A stretch of DNA of 64,000 nucleotides from JAGVPT01 sp963827085 (GTDB taxonomy: Bacteria; Bacteroidota; Ignavibacteria; UBA10030; UBA8401). Shown here piece by piece: positions 43,969 through 52,931 of the stretch (within the stretch, counting starts at the first letter, position 1; each line of letters opens with the position of its first letter). The stretch covers positions 124,001-188,000 of the forward strand of contig CAWGZY010000005.1 in the NCBI GenBank assembly GCA_963827085.1, written 5' to 3'. Both the position numbers and the translations under genes were made by a program. The notes below the pieces were generated by a model that was not told the origin of the DNA, did no database searches, and saw only the letters and a program-made list of their open reading frames with translations.

Positions 43969-44469
43969 CAACGCTAACATGGAGTTTCTTTGGACGAAAA
44001 CCTTTACAACTAGCAGTTGGGTAGTGTTACAGTTTGAAAATCTAGACGAAAAAGGTCCGTCATGCCAGCGGAAGCTGGCATCCAGGACAAATAAACTGGA
44101 TTCCGGCTTTCGCCGGAATGACCTTTACTTTGAAAGTGTACCATTATCAGCAGTTGCAAATATAAAATTCTTTGATTAATTTTGTAATATCAGTCGTTGC
44201 CCTCTTCTTGCCGGAAGAGTTTTCTATCCAGGGTAATTCAATCTTGAAGACATGATGTTGGAATGGGGAAACAAAGAGGGACGTTATCTCAATCTCGGAT
44301 TCTGATTGCTAACGCCCCATAACCAACAACCTTTCCTAAGCCATAGCTCTCGAACCAGCAATGCTAATCGAACAACGGTGCAAAATATTTATAGGGATGT
44401 TGCAGTGTAATTTGTCCCCAAAATCTGCGCCCTGAAGAGAAATCATCATACAAATGGAGGAGGAGCAAT
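43969..44469. other. 501 bp intergenic region with dispersed palindromic repeat
   Basis: No supported gene. At 44056-44124 is a repeat made of two hairpins: CATGCCAGCGGAAGCTGGCAT and, after a short spacer, ATTCCGGCTTTCGCCGGAAT. Similar elements are dispersed in many bacterial genomes. The last 15 bp contain GGAGGAGG, the ribosome-binding site of the next gene. Confidence 0.65.
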
Positions 44470-46335
44470 ATGAAAAGACCGATTATTCCCATATTGAAGA
44501 GTGCGGTAATACTGTTTGCAATTTCACTTACATGGCCTGCGGCGGCACGCTCTGATGATAATTGGCCAATTCCGACCGTGGTTCTCTACGATTGCAATCA
44601 TCTTTCCGCAGTTACGAACTCTTCGAACCCTGACTCGGTTCTTGCAACCGCTTCGGGTTTCGTTTATCGGGTAGTGCTCAGCGATACGTCCTTCAAACAT
44701 ATTTTTCTCTTGAATTACGGTACGTCCGACACGCTATTGACCGATTCCGTTTTTTCAGGAAAAGTTGGATCACTCCCCGACACCGCCGGCATCGCCTTTG
44801 GTGACTTCATTATTGAGAGCACTATTACCGGCTCACCGGGAAGTTACACACTCACTGTGTATCTTCTCGATGCGAAATCTCGAACTCAGGTCGCAAGCGG
44901 ATCCGCAAATTTCAGTTCTGCGACCACAGCCATGGTGGAAGGAGCCAGCAACAATGCAACGGCAGGCATACTTCCCATTATTCTAAAAATCAGGAATTAC
45001 CAGATCCAACTGAGAGCGTCAAATCCGGGGAAATGTATCTCGCCGGTAGTCACAGTTAGCCCTTCAACGCCAATGGTTGCGTTAAATGGGTCAGTTCCGG
45101 TGACGGTGAATGTAACAGACTGCGATGGCACACCTTTGGGCGGTGTGCCGGTTCAATTTTCCGGCGGCGAAGGGCAATTTGCGGCTCAAAGTGCCCAGAC
45201 GGATGGAAAAGGAAATGCGACGGTAAATTTCAACGCCGGAGGTACGGCTGCGATCACAATTCTCGCGGCGGATATCTCGAACTTGATTACAGTAATGAAA
45301 GATACCATTAACATTGGCGGCCAGAGTTTGTTGACGGTAGGCAATCCGGATACTTCCTCGGTGTGGCGATTAGATTTCTCGCTGACGATCACAAAATCAG
45401 CCTACACTGACGCAATTAATTCCACAGGCGCAAGACACAGCAACGATTCTGCGGAAGCCTACACACTAAGGGGAACGGAAATTGGTTACGGTTTCATTAA
45501 TGGTTCATCGTTCGAGTTTTCCTCGGACAGTGGAGCTTTGTCCGGGAAAAAATTCGCTCATTACTTCGCGTACTACACAGGTTTTGGCGATTGCCTCGAT
45601 ATTCTCATGAGTGGAACCACTATTAATGGCAAAGTTCTCACAACTTTTCCGTGGCTGGCTGGCCTGGCATTTTTATATTACGACCCTAGTATCGGGCTGA
45701 GCGAATTCAGTACAGGGGCAACATTTAAAAGCACGAAGATGTCGTACGTGTGGTCGGAGACGCCGAGCCCGGCAGAAGGTGGGGGGTGCCAGTACAATAC
45801 TCAAGACTCAGACACTTACTCACCCGACCAGGATGGCAAAGGCGTCTCTTTCGCTTCACCGGACCCGCATGGCCAGATAACGCCGACTCCATACGGGTAC
45901 CTTGTCACATACAATAACACCGACGTCGAATCGGATAATACATTGTCTTCTGACGAGACAAGTTCATCGCTTTCCATCACCGTGACCAGCTACACCGGCA
46001 AGCTGACTCCATTTGCCGCTATTACATCGGTGAAAAACTCTAAGGAAGTTATACCGAATACATATCAGCTTGACCAGAATTATCCAAATCCGTTTAACCC
46101 GGCGACGGTCATCAATTATCAACTGGCTTCGGCAGGCAAAGTGAGTATAAAAATTTACGATGTGCTCGGAAGGGAAGTGAAAACGCTTGTCGATGCTTAT
46201 AAGAATCCTGGAAAATATTCGGTGAAATGGGACGCGAGTGCTCTCACGAGCGGAATATATTTTTACCGCATAGATGCGCTAGGACAAAACGGCCAGAGGT
46301 TTGTTTCAACGAAGAGACTTGCGTTTGTGAAATGA
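44470..46335 (+). CDS. secreted protein with Big-like domain and T9SS type A sorting domain
   Basis: A 621-residue exported protein. Signal peptide at about 1-27 (ending AAARS). A beta-rich N-terminal region follows, then an invasin/Big-1-like repeat (about 195-275; VTDCDGTPLGGVPVQFSGG). The central part is unrecognised. The last about 90 residues are a type IX secretion sorting domain: QNYPNPFNPATVINYQL, then VSIKIYDVLGREVKTLV and SGIYFYRIDA. The protein should cross the outer membrane through the T9SS and be released or anchored. A very strong ribosome site GGAGGAGG precedes the ATG. Function unknown. Confidence 0.9.
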   Translation: MKRPIIPILKSAVILFAISLTWPAAARSDDNWPIPTVVLYDCNHLSAVTNSSNPDSVLATASGFVYRVVLSDTSFKHIFLLNYGTSDTLLTDSVFSGKVGSLPDTAGIAFGDFIIESTITGSPGSYTLTVYLLDAKSRTQVASGSANFSSATTAMVEGASNNATAGILPIILKIRNYQIQLRASNPGKCISPVVTVSPSTPMVALNGSVPVTVNVTDCDGTPLGGVPVQFSGGEGQFAAQSAQTDGKGNATVNFNAGGTAAITILAADISNLITVMKDTINIGGQSLLTVGNPDTSSVWRLDFSLTITKSAYTDAINSTGARHSNDSAEAYTLRGTEIGYGFINGSSFEFSSDSGALSGKKFAHYFAYYTGFGDCLDILMSGTTINGKVLTTFPWLAGLAFLYYDPSIGLSEFSTGATFKSTKMSYVWSETPSPAEGGGCQYNTQDSDTYSPDQDGKGVSFASPDPHGQITPTPYGYLVTYNNTDVESDNTLSSDETSSSLSITVTSYTGKLTPFAAITSVKNSKEVIPNTYQLDQNYPNPFNPATVINYQLASAGKVSIKIYDVLGREVKTLVDAYKNPGKYSVKWDASALTSGIYFYRIDALGQNGQRFVSTKRLAFVK

Positions 46336-46394
46336 CAGGTGATTGAAAAAGATTTTCGCAATTCATTGCCTGCAAAGCAACGAATCCGCGGTAC

Positions 46395-46431
46395 AAAAAA
46401 AGGCATCCTGACGAGCAAGGATGCCTTTTTA
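46395..46431. terminator. bidirectional Rho-independent terminator
   Basis: AAAAAAAGGCATCCT-GACGAGCA-AGGATGCCTTTTT: a perfect 8 bp GC-containing stem flanked by A- and T-tracts, so it can serve the T9SS gene from the left and the SufT-like gene from the right. Confidence 0.9.
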
Positions 46432-46447
46432 ATTGAGAAGATCTCTA

Positions 46448-46777
46448 TTAGTTTTTCCAGCCCAATTTTGCCCGCGCGGATTCGCTCATCATCGCAGGAC
46501 TCCACTGAGGCTGCCAGACAATCCGAACATCGGCGTCGCTGACGCCGGAAATTTTTTTAACCCGATCGCGCACGCTGTTGGCAATCATCGACGACATGCC
46601 ACAGCCGGGGGAAGTCAATGTCATCTTCACACCGACCCAGCCGTCAATGATCTTAACATCATAGACTAATCCAAGATCCACAATGCTGACCGGAATTTCA
46701 GGGTCGTGCACATCCTTCAAGGCTTCGTACACGAGCTCTTTGGTTACTTCTGCGGTTTGTTCAGTTTGATTTTCCAT
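46448..46777 (-). CDS. MIP18/SufT-like metal-sulfur cluster assembly protein
   Basis: A 109-residue DUF59 protein. KDVHDPEIPVSIVDLGLVYD is the diagnostic start, TLTSPGCGMSSMIANSVRD holds the conserved Cys (about residue 60), and WQPQWSPAMMSESARAKLG is the typical C-terminal motif. Related proteins (SufT, the PaaD/MIP18 group) help mature Fe-S enzymes. The gene stands alone between a terminator and the TonB receptor. Together with Mrp, NifU and the DUF971 protein, it makes four Fe-S-related genes in the window. Confidence 0.9.
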   Translation of the reverse strand: MENQTEQTAEVTKELVYEALKDVHDPEIPVSIVDLGLVYDVKIIDGWVGVKMTLTSPGCGMSSMIANSVRDRVKKISGVSDADVRIVWQPQWSPAMMSESARAKLGWKN

Positions 46778-46929
46778 AGTGTCCTCGATTTACTTTAACA
46801 CTAATATAGTGAATTTCATTCAAAGTGTGAAGTGTCTTTGCACAATGGCTCAGATCAATCTGAAAAGTGATGCGCGGATTTGCTTTTCTGGTCAAAAAGG
46901 CGCTTGTAGCTTGCGCTGAGCCGCGAACA

Positions 46930-49254
46930 TCACATTGTCGCCGATAGTCCGATGTAGAACATTCGTCCAACGGAGGGGATGATCCCGGGACCAGGATACT
47001 CATCGGTTCGCATAGTGAAGTACATCGCATTTGTGATATTGTTAACTCCAATCCTAAATTCACATTTTGAAGTTTTGTACGCGGCGGAAATATCTATGAC
47101 GCTGTATGCTGGAATAGTTCCTACCAGACCGCTAGGATCAAATTGCGTGTCGTTTGCATCGCTGTAGCAGGATGAAGTGTAAGAATACTGTGCGTTCATC
47201 GAGAAGCCTCCGAAGCTATAGTCAATGCCGAAACGCTCTGCGTATTTTGGAGCATACGGAACATAGTTCCCGTCGTATTCGCCTGAGACGTAGCGTGCGT
47301 CTGTATACGCAAAGGAATTGTATACGCCCAATCTCCCTAAATTGTCATTAGCAAGGAGGCCGCCGAGAACGTTCAGTTCTATATATGTTTCCACTCCTTT
47401 GTGATCATCGGCTCCGGTATTGGTTTCGAACTGGTAAGACGAGGTATCCTCAGTTTGTTCAATAATTCCGATATCGTTCTTTACGCGTGTGTAGAAAAGA
47501 CTTACGTCAAAGTTCAGGAAGTTCTGGACCATTCCTCTGAATCCAACATCCACATTGTTTGCGGAGGCATCTTTCAAGTTTTGGTCGATCCTTGCGATCG
47601 TGCCGAAGGGAGTTAAATCATCGTACGTGACGGGCCTATATGACTGGCTGAAATTGGCGTAGATGTCACTTGCCTCGAAAAATTTGCACTCTGCACTGAC
47701 TGAACCTAACAAAAATGTCCGCGTGTGCTCTTCGTTATTTACATTGACGTATGGCTGACTTGCGGCTGTGGTTGCATCGTTGTTTTCCGTATAACCGTTT
47801 GCAGTCGTGCTCAAATATTCAAAGCGCATGGCGGGCGTTATGCTGAATGCGTCGCTGATTCTAAAGTTGTTCTGAACATAAGGTGCGACGTTCGTCGTGT
47901 AAAAATTCATATCCCCTCCCCACGGAGAAAACGTGGTCAAATCGAAATCGCTTCCTGTCGTACCTTCCCCCTGGTCTTTTCTCACAAGATGTGAATACGC
48001 ATACCGCACACCGAATGAGAATATATGGTCCTGACCGAGGAGGTTGTAATTGCACAAGTACCTGAGCTCATTTGCGAACGTATTGAAAAATTCTTCCTCT
48101 ACCTCGCGCGGGGTGTACGCCAGGCTGGCTGTAATGGTATCCGGAACCTCAGGCGGCACATCTTCGTTTCTCCAGACTAAATCGCGTTGACTGAAGAGAT
48201 AGGATGATACGAGGTTCAGGGATGAGTTATCATTTATTTTGTAATCAATATGCGAAGCAACGATGTTCCACGGGCTGGAGAGCCAGTTCCGGCTGCGAAG
48301 TGACCCATGGGGATTTGCGTTAAACATGGAATCGTTTTCACCGCCGGGCATTTGTATAAGATTGCGTAGAATCGTGTACTCTAATCCGATTTGAAATTTC
48401 TCAGAAGGATCGAATTTCAGGTTCCCATAACCCGACCATTGTGTCTGCTGGGAATTTTCCCTCCAGCCCTCCATACGTCGATACTGAAGGAAGCCATAGT
48501 ACTTGAAATCTCCATCAGTGCCGCCAACGGAATTGAAACTGTTAAAGAGCCCATAACTGCCGCCAGTCTGGGAAGAATTGACTTGAAAGGAACAATCTCC
48601 GCCGTCCTTTAATTCATAGTTCACAACACCGCCTAATTGCGGGCCGAACGCCAAAGCGGAGCCGTCCTGTAAAATGGTTATGCTTTTCACAGCTTCCATC
48701 GGAGGGAGGTAGTACGCTTCATTGTATCCGAACAAGTCTGCAGAGATATTGTACCCGTTTTGCCGCGTGTTGGTTTCAATGCTCTGATAAGGACTAAATC
48801 CTCGAAAGCCGATTCCATTTGCCGTGAATCCGCCCATTTCATTCTCGGTAATATCCACTCCTGGTATCCGTCCAAGTATCTGCCTCGTGTTGTTTATAGC
48901 TTTATTGGCGTTCAGGCTGTCTATGTCAAGCACTTCGTTTTTCATTCCCGCGTATATCACGCAACGTGCATAGTCATCCATCTGACCCATGCCGTTCATG
49001 ACCTTGTAGCTTGTAATGGTAACCTCCTTCATGATGTAGGTGGAATCGGATGACGGATCTTCACTGGACGTTAATGCATCGGAATTATTTTGATACACTG
49101 GGATGCCGTAACCGCCGGCTGCTGTTGTATTCGTCGGGGATAGCGCCGAAGTTTGCGCTTCCTCGGATGTCTGTGAAGAAACTGTTTGGGAAAACGAGGG
49201 AGGTGCAAAGGGGAGCATGATGACAAAAAAAAGAATGCAGCGGGTAGAACTCAT
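46930..49254 (-). CDS. TonB-dependent outer-membrane receptor, probably for ferric siderophore
   Basis: About 774 residues from the ATG at 49254, chosen for the signal peptide MSSTRCILFFVIM and an AGGAGC site 6 bp upstream; a longer GTG start at 49341 is unlikely. The plug domain (about 95-230) has GIGFRGFSPYQSIETNTRQN, and the remainder is a 22-strand barrel with many aromatic strand ends. The plug resembles Fe(3+)-dicitrate or siderophore receptors. It lies directly downstream of the fur-feo genes, supporting an iron role. Ligand not determinable. Confidence 0.88.
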   Translation of the reverse strand: MSSTRCILFFVIMLPFAPPSFSQTVSSQTSEEAQTSALSPTNTTAAGGYGIPVYQNNSDALTSSEDPSSDSTYIMKEVTITSYKVMNGMGQMDDYARCVIYAGMKNEVLDIDSLNANKAINNTRQILGRIPGVDITENEMGGFTANGIGFRGFSPYQSIETNTRQNGYNISADLFGYNEAYYLPPMEAVKSITILQDGSALAFGPQLGGVVNYELKDGGDCSFQVNSSQTGGSYGLFNSFNSVGGTDGDFKYYGFLQYRRMEGWRENSQQTQWSGYGNLKFDPSEKFQIGLEYTILRNLIQMPGGENDSMFNANPHGSLRSRNWLSSPWNIVASHIDYKINDNSSLNLVSSYLFSQRDLVWRNEDVPPEVPDTITASLAYTPREVEEEFFNTFANELRYLCNYNLLGQDHIFSFGVRYAYSHLVRKDQGEGTTGSDFDLTTFSPWGGDMNFYTTNVAPYVQNNFRISDAFSITPAMRFEYLSTTANGYTENNDATTAASQPYVNVNNEEHTRTFLLGSVSAECKFFEASDIYANFSQSYRPVTYDDLTPFGTIARIDQNLKDASANNVDVGFRGMVQNFLNFDVSLFYTRVKNDIGIIEQTEDTSSYQFETNTGADDHKGVETYIELNVLGGLLANDNLGRLGVYNSFAYTDARYVSGEYDGNYVPYAPKYAERFGIDYSFGGFSMNAQYSYTSSCYSDANDTQFDPSGLVGTIPAYSVIDISAAYKTSKCEFRIGVNNITNAMYFTMRTDEYPGPGIIPSVGRMFYIGLSATM

Positions 49255-49318
49255 AACGCGCTCCTCTAAAATGTTTCGGAGCGCATCCGTGTTGACAAAC
49301 CATCGCTTCTTCCGTACA

Positions 49319-49402
49319 TTAAAAACGAAAGGGGTGTGCACAACGCGCTCCTTTTGATTTGGTGCATTGCCGTTGACCTTTGGCGAGGAAGCGGCAGTGC
49401 AT
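49319..49402 (-). CDS. possible 27-residue Cys-rich leader peptide
   Basis: A very short frame upstream of the TonB receptor gene, sequence beginning MHCRFLAKGQRQ and containing three Cys and nine Lys/Arg. It begins inside a 10 bp imperfect inverted repeat (TGCATTGCCG at 49363-49372, CGGCAGTGCA at 49392-49401). There is no clear ribosome-binding site. It could be a leader peptide, a real micro-protein or chance; I give it little weight. Confidence 0.2.
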   Translation of the reverse strand: MHCRFLAKGQRQCTKSKGARCAHPFRF

Positions 49403-49423
49403 TTTTTTAATATGGTTGTTGCC

Positions 49424-49606
49424 TTAGAACTTATCTGGTGCTTGCGGCAAGGATTTCTTTGACGGGGAGGAGGAACTGGTACAGCCGCAATCAGAATCGC
49501 ATCCGTTCATTTGAGCTCGCTTTCGCTTTTGGATCTTATTCCCTACCAAAAGTGCGGCGCTCAACGCGACAATACTGAGTGAAACTATTTGCTGCCAATC
49601 GCCCAT
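49424..49606 (-). CDS. FeoB-associated Cys-rich membrane protein
   Basis: A 60-residue protein with one membrane helix (about 5-23) followed by a basic patch KIQKRKR and the Cys cluster NGCDSDCGCTSS. This is the small FeoB-associated Cys-rich family commonly encoded after feoB, sometimes taking the place of FeoC. It lies 4 bp after the feoB stop, so it is co-transcribed. It probably helps ferrous iron transport, possibly through metal contact. Confidence 0.85.
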   Translation of the reverse strand: MGDWQQIVSLSIVALSAALLVGNKIQKRKRAQMNGCDSDCGCTSSSSPSKKSLPQAPDKF

Positions 49607-49610
49607 AGTC

Positions 49611-51725
49611 TTATATCGCTAATAAAATGCCGACCCGATACACGATAAATGTTCCCACATACGCGAGAGCCGTCATATAGCCGATTTGAAATATCGGCCA
49701 CTTCCATCCGTTTGTTTCGCGGCGCATCACGGCAACGGTGGACATGCACTGCATCGCCAGAACATAGTACACCATTAAACAGATGGCAGTAAGTGCTGTG
49801 AAGGTGGGCAGCCCGGTTGCAGGGTCGGTATCCTTGTGGAGATGTTCCTGCAAGGACATGATTCCGCTCTCCTGCTTCGAATCTTTTATGTTGTAAATCG
49901 TCCCCAACGTACTCACAAACACCTCCCGCTGCAGAATTGATCCTATCAATCCGATCCCAACTTTCCAATCGAAGCCGAGCGGCTTAATGACAGGTTCAAT
50001 AAAATGTCCTGCTCGGCCGGCAAAGCTTCGGTCCAAACTTACTGACGCTGAAACATTCTCTGTTTTTGGATATGTAGCGAGGAACCACAGCACAATCGAC
50101 ACGCCGAGGATTATTGTCCCCGCACGTTTTAGAAATAATGCCGAGCGTTCCCACATGTGCAGGAAGACAGATTTCAGGGACGGCATTTTATACGGCGGGA
50201 GCTCCATAATGAAAGCAGGAGTTTCACTTCTTAATAGAGTCTTTTTAAAGAGCCATGCCATTATGAGCGCTGCAATCAAACCCAAAAGGTACATTGAAAC
50301 GAGTGTGAGGCCCGGAAGCGAGAAAATGCCGAGCACCCGTTTGGATGGAATAAACGCCGCTATCATCAGAGCGTAAACGGGAAGCCGCGCGCTGCAGCTT
50401 ACAAGCGGCGCAACGAGCATTGTTACAAGCCGGTCTTTCCGGTTTTCAATGGTCCGTGTCGCCATAATGCCGGGAATCGCGCACGCGAACGAACTGAGAA
50501 GAGGGATGAATGATTTTCCATGCAGTCCAACCTTGCTCATTATTCTGTCCATGATGAATGCAGCTCGCGCCATGTAGCCGGTATCTTCAAGAAATCCGAT
50601 AAAGAGGAACAAGAAAAGTATCTGAGGAAGAAAGGTTACGACAGCACCAACGCCTGCAATCGCTCCGTTCACAAGAAGGTCGCGAAGATCACCGGCGGAC
50701 ATTGCCTGCATTATTTGCGAGTCTATCCAGTTGATCCCGTCGCCGATCATGAGCATCGGAAGGTTTGCCCAGGAAAATATCGCCTGAAACATAACGGCCA
50801 TTAATCCAATAAAAATCACGAATCCCCATACTTTGTGCGTAAGCACTCGATCGATCTTGTCGCTCGTGGTATTCGTATTCTGCCGTTGGGAAACGACCGA
50901 CGATGTGCAGACGCGCTTGATCCATTCATAGCGAGACTCCACCACGATAGAATTTCGGTCGATGCCGAGCTTCTCTAACTGCAGGCGGTCTTTTTTAACA
51001 TGGTCAATTAACTCCGGAGCGTACCGGTCATCGTGTTCAGACAACGCAGCGGTCGATGTGAGCAGGACGATTGCTTCGTGAAAGGCGAGAGGTTCGGCGA
51101 GATGGTGCATCGATTGCAGCATCCCTTTGAGTTCGTCGCATTCACGCTGCACCGGTTCAGGCAGTATCCATTGCCGCGACTTGCGGGACGGCTCAACGTG
51201 GCTTGCGATTGCGGCCTTCAGTTCCTCTATACCGACCGACTTGCTTCCGACAGTAGGAATAATTTTCACTCCAAGTTCCGCCGATAGTTTTTGCACATCA
51301 ATGATCAGGCCTTCACGTGTTGCAACATCGAACATATTCAAAGCTATAACAACGGGAAGATGATTGTCGATGATTTGACTGATAAGATAGAGGTTCCGTT
51401 CGAGATTGCTTGCGTCGACGACACAGACGACAAGTTCGGGAAGGGGAGTGTAGTCAACACGGCCGAGGAGAATATCGGTTGCAACTTTTTCATCGGGAGA
51501 GTTTGCTGTGAGGCTGTATGTGCCGGGGAGGTCGAGCAATACCGCTTCACTTCCATCATCGAAGACAATTCTCCCTTCCTTCTTTTCAACTGTCACTCCC
51601 GGGTAATTTCCTACCTTCTGCCGCAATCCTGTCAGCGCGTTGAAGAGAGTTGTTTTTCCCGAGTTCGGATTTCCAATGATCGCAATATGACGAAGCCGGG
51701 TTTCAGTATTTAAAGTTTTGATCAT
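49611..51725 (-). CDS. feoB: ferrous iron transporter B
   Basis: A 704-residue inner-membrane Fe(II) transporter. The N-terminal G domain has G1 GNPNSGKTTLFNAL, G2 region with GNYPGVTVEKKEG, G3 LDLPGTYSL and G4 NMFD (about residue 131). A helical spacer (about 170-280) leads to the membrane part with Gate motifs such as PLLSSFACAIPGIMATRTI and a Cys in VSCSARLPVY (about 443). The C-terminal helix pair ends near residue 700. It overlaps the first FeoA gene by one base. Confidence 0.95.
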   Translation of the reverse strand: MIKTLNTETRLRHIAIIGNPNSGKTTLFNALTGLRQKVGNYPGVTVEKKEGRIVFDDGSEAVLLDLPGTYSLTANSPDEKVATDILLGRVDYTPLPELVVCVVDASNLERNLYLISQIIDNHLPVVIALNMFDVATREGLIIDVQKLSAELGVKIIPTVGSKSVGIEELKAAIASHVEPSRKSRQWILPEPVQRECDELKGMLQSMHHLAEPLAFHEAIVLLTSTAALSEHDDRYAPELIDHVKKDRLQLEKLGIDRNSIVVESRYEWIKRVCTSSVVSQRQNTNTTSDKIDRVLTHKVWGFVIFIGLMAVMFQAIFSWANLPMLMIGDGINWIDSQIMQAMSAGDLRDLLVNGAIAGVGAVVTFLPQILFLFLFIGFLEDTGYMARAAFIMDRIMSKVGLHGKSFIPLLSSFACAIPGIMATRTIENRKDRLVTMLVAPLVSCSARLPVYALMIAAFIPSKRVLGIFSLPGLTLVSMYLLGLIAALIMAWLFKKTLLRSETPAFIMELPPYKMPSLKSVFLHMWERSALFLKRAGTIILGVSIVLWFLATYPKTENVSASVSLDRSFAGRAGHFIEPVIKPLGFDWKVGIGLIGSILQREVFVSTLGTIYNIKDSKQESGIMSLQEHLHKDTDPATGLPTFTALTAICLMVYYVLAMQCMSTVAVMRRETNGWKWPIFQIGYMTALAYVGTFIVYRVGILLAI

Positions 51726-51964
51726 TAGGAATGTTTAAGGACAATAACGGATTCGGCTTCGACGCGGCGAAGGGAAAGGCGATATCCACGGACAGAAATT
51801 TCAATAGGATCTCCCATCGGGGCAAATCGAATTATCTCGATATCCGTCCCTTTTGTCAATCCCATCTCCAGCAATCTCTGCTTGATCGAGGATGCCGCCG
51901 AGTCTACTCGTTCGATAATTCCATGCTCGCCGGGAAGTAGAGTATTCAGAGTTATCCGCGCCAT
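51725..51964 (-). CDS. feoA: FeoA-domain protein (second FeoA)
   Basis: A 79-residue SH3-like FeoA protein, with KQRLLEMGLTKGTDIEIIRFAP matching the family core and RGYRLSLRRVEAESV at the end. It is thought to bind FeoB and adjust its activity. It is adjacent to feoB (overlapping stop/start) and lies 3 bp downstream of another FeoA gene; paired FeoA genes are common in FCB bacteria and may interact as a heterodimer. Confidence 0.9.
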   Translation of the reverse strand: MARITLNTLLPGEHGIIERVDSAASSIKQRLLEMGLTKGTDIEIIRFAPMGDPIEISVRGYRLSLRRVEAESVIVLKHS

Positions 51965-51967
51965 AGG

Positions 51968-52204
51968 CTACTCGAATGGTGATACGATAATGTCGTCGGC
52001 GAGTGCATGGTTTAATCCTACTCTCGTGTTGCATATTTCGCAAATAAGGTTGCCTTCTCCATTAACGACAAGCCTCACTATCGCATTTTCACAAAATCCC
52101 ATTTCGCGCAGTCGGAAAGAAACGTCCGGTTGCGATTGAAGCTGATGAATCCGAACATATCGTCCTGCAGGAATTTCAGAAAGCGATGTCGTTGAATCAT
52201 TCAT
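51968..52204 (-). CDS. feoA: FeoA-domain protein (first FeoA)
   Basis: A 78-residue FeoA-like protein with the core RLREMGFCENAIVRLVVNG and a CEICNTRVGLN segment. The two Cys (C-x-x-C) are not typical of all FeoA and might bind iron or zinc. It starts 6 bp downstream of fur. Sequence similarity to the other FeoA is limited, so the two are probably old paralogs with different roles. Confidence 0.88.
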   Translation of the reverse strand: MNDSTTSLSEIPAGRYVRIHQLQSQPDVSFRLREMGFCENAIVRLVVNGEGNLICEICNTRVGLNHALADDIIVSPFE

Positions 52205-52210
52205 GTGTTC

Positions 52211-52651
52211 CTATTCCTTTTCTTGGCATTTTTTGCACGTCCCGAAAATCTGAAGAGTTGAACTCTGAGGTTTAAACGCATTTCCTTTACATACATCCGT
52301 TTGAATTTTTGAAAGTTTATCGCTGACGAACTCTATGATATCACCGCATTCAAGACAAATTAAATGATCGTGGTGCGGCCGGCCGAATGCTTTTTCGTAT
52401 CTCGAGTGATTTTCCCCAAACCGATACTTGGAAATCAGGCCGCAGTCTTGAAGGAGATCGAGAGTATTGTACACCGTTGCTCGTGAGACTTTTGAGCCGC
52501 CCGACTTCATCTGAAGGAAAAGTCCGTCAGCGTCAAAGTGCCCATCATTGCTCATAATCGAATCGAGTACCTGGAATCTTTCCGGCGTTATTCGGTAATT
52601 GCCAGCCCTCAGAAACTTCGTAAAATTATCTTTTGCAGCTTCTATATCCAT
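52211..52651 (-). CDS. fur: Fur-family metal-responsive repressor
   Basis: A 146-residue regulator. The winged-helix region (about 15-85) contains GGSKVSRATVYNTLDLLQDCG, the recognition helix. The metal sites show HHDHLICLECGDIIEF (about 94-108, with CxxC) and the terminal CKKC (about 140-143), forming the structural zinc site. Its position at the head of the feoA-feoA-feoB set strongly supports Fur rather than PerR or Zur. Autoregulation via the upstream palindromes is likely. Confidence 0.9.
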   Translation of the reverse strand: MDIEAAKDNFTKFLRAGNYRITPERFQVLDSIMSNDGHFDADGLFLQMKSGGSKVSRATVYNTLDLLQDCGLISKYRFGENHSRYEKAFGRPHHDHLICLECGDIIEFVSDKLSKIQTDVCKGNAFKPQSSTLQIFGTCKKCQEKE

Positions 52652-52684
52652 GAAAATCGTAATTCTGTTGGTCCGGTTACATAA

Positions 52685-52701
52685 GGATATTTACAATATC
52701 C
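52685..52701. promoter_or_regulatory. perfect palindrome GGATATT-TAC-AATATCC
   Basis: 17 bp perfect inverted repeat located 34 bp upstream of fur, between fur and the site at 52714. It is shaped like an operator for a dimeric regulator but does not match the Fur-type site, so a second regulator is possible. Confidence 0.45.
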
Positions 52702-52713
52702 GTACCAATCATT

Positions 52714-52736
52714 TTATTTAGACTAAATCTAAATAA
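52714..52736. promoter_or_regulatory. probable Fur operator
   Basis: TTATTTAGA-CTAAA-TCTAAATAA: 9 bp perfect arms around a 5 bp centre, AT-rich, 63 bp upstream of fur. Fur-family sites are short AT-rich palindromes of this size. The binding protein is inferred from the neighbouring gene, not shown. Confidence 0.55.
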
Positions 52737-52931
52737 AGATAAGGATGATAATGGCTCGAGTCAATGAAAATCTTTGAAAACATCGAAAATTCGTAAATTG
52801 GACTGAAACAGTCTTGTTTAGTCCAAATAATTTTATTGCAGACAAGCCATCTAATTCGTATATTTACAAGGAAAATTATCTCAGATTCCGGAAAAACGAA
52901 CTGTTAATTAATAAAGGGAAATGATAGAAAA

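Noticed and set aside
46395..46431. Possible riboswitch near the SufT-like gene
   Set aside because: The structure is a simple hairpin with A- and T-tracts at both ends, located downstream of both genes.
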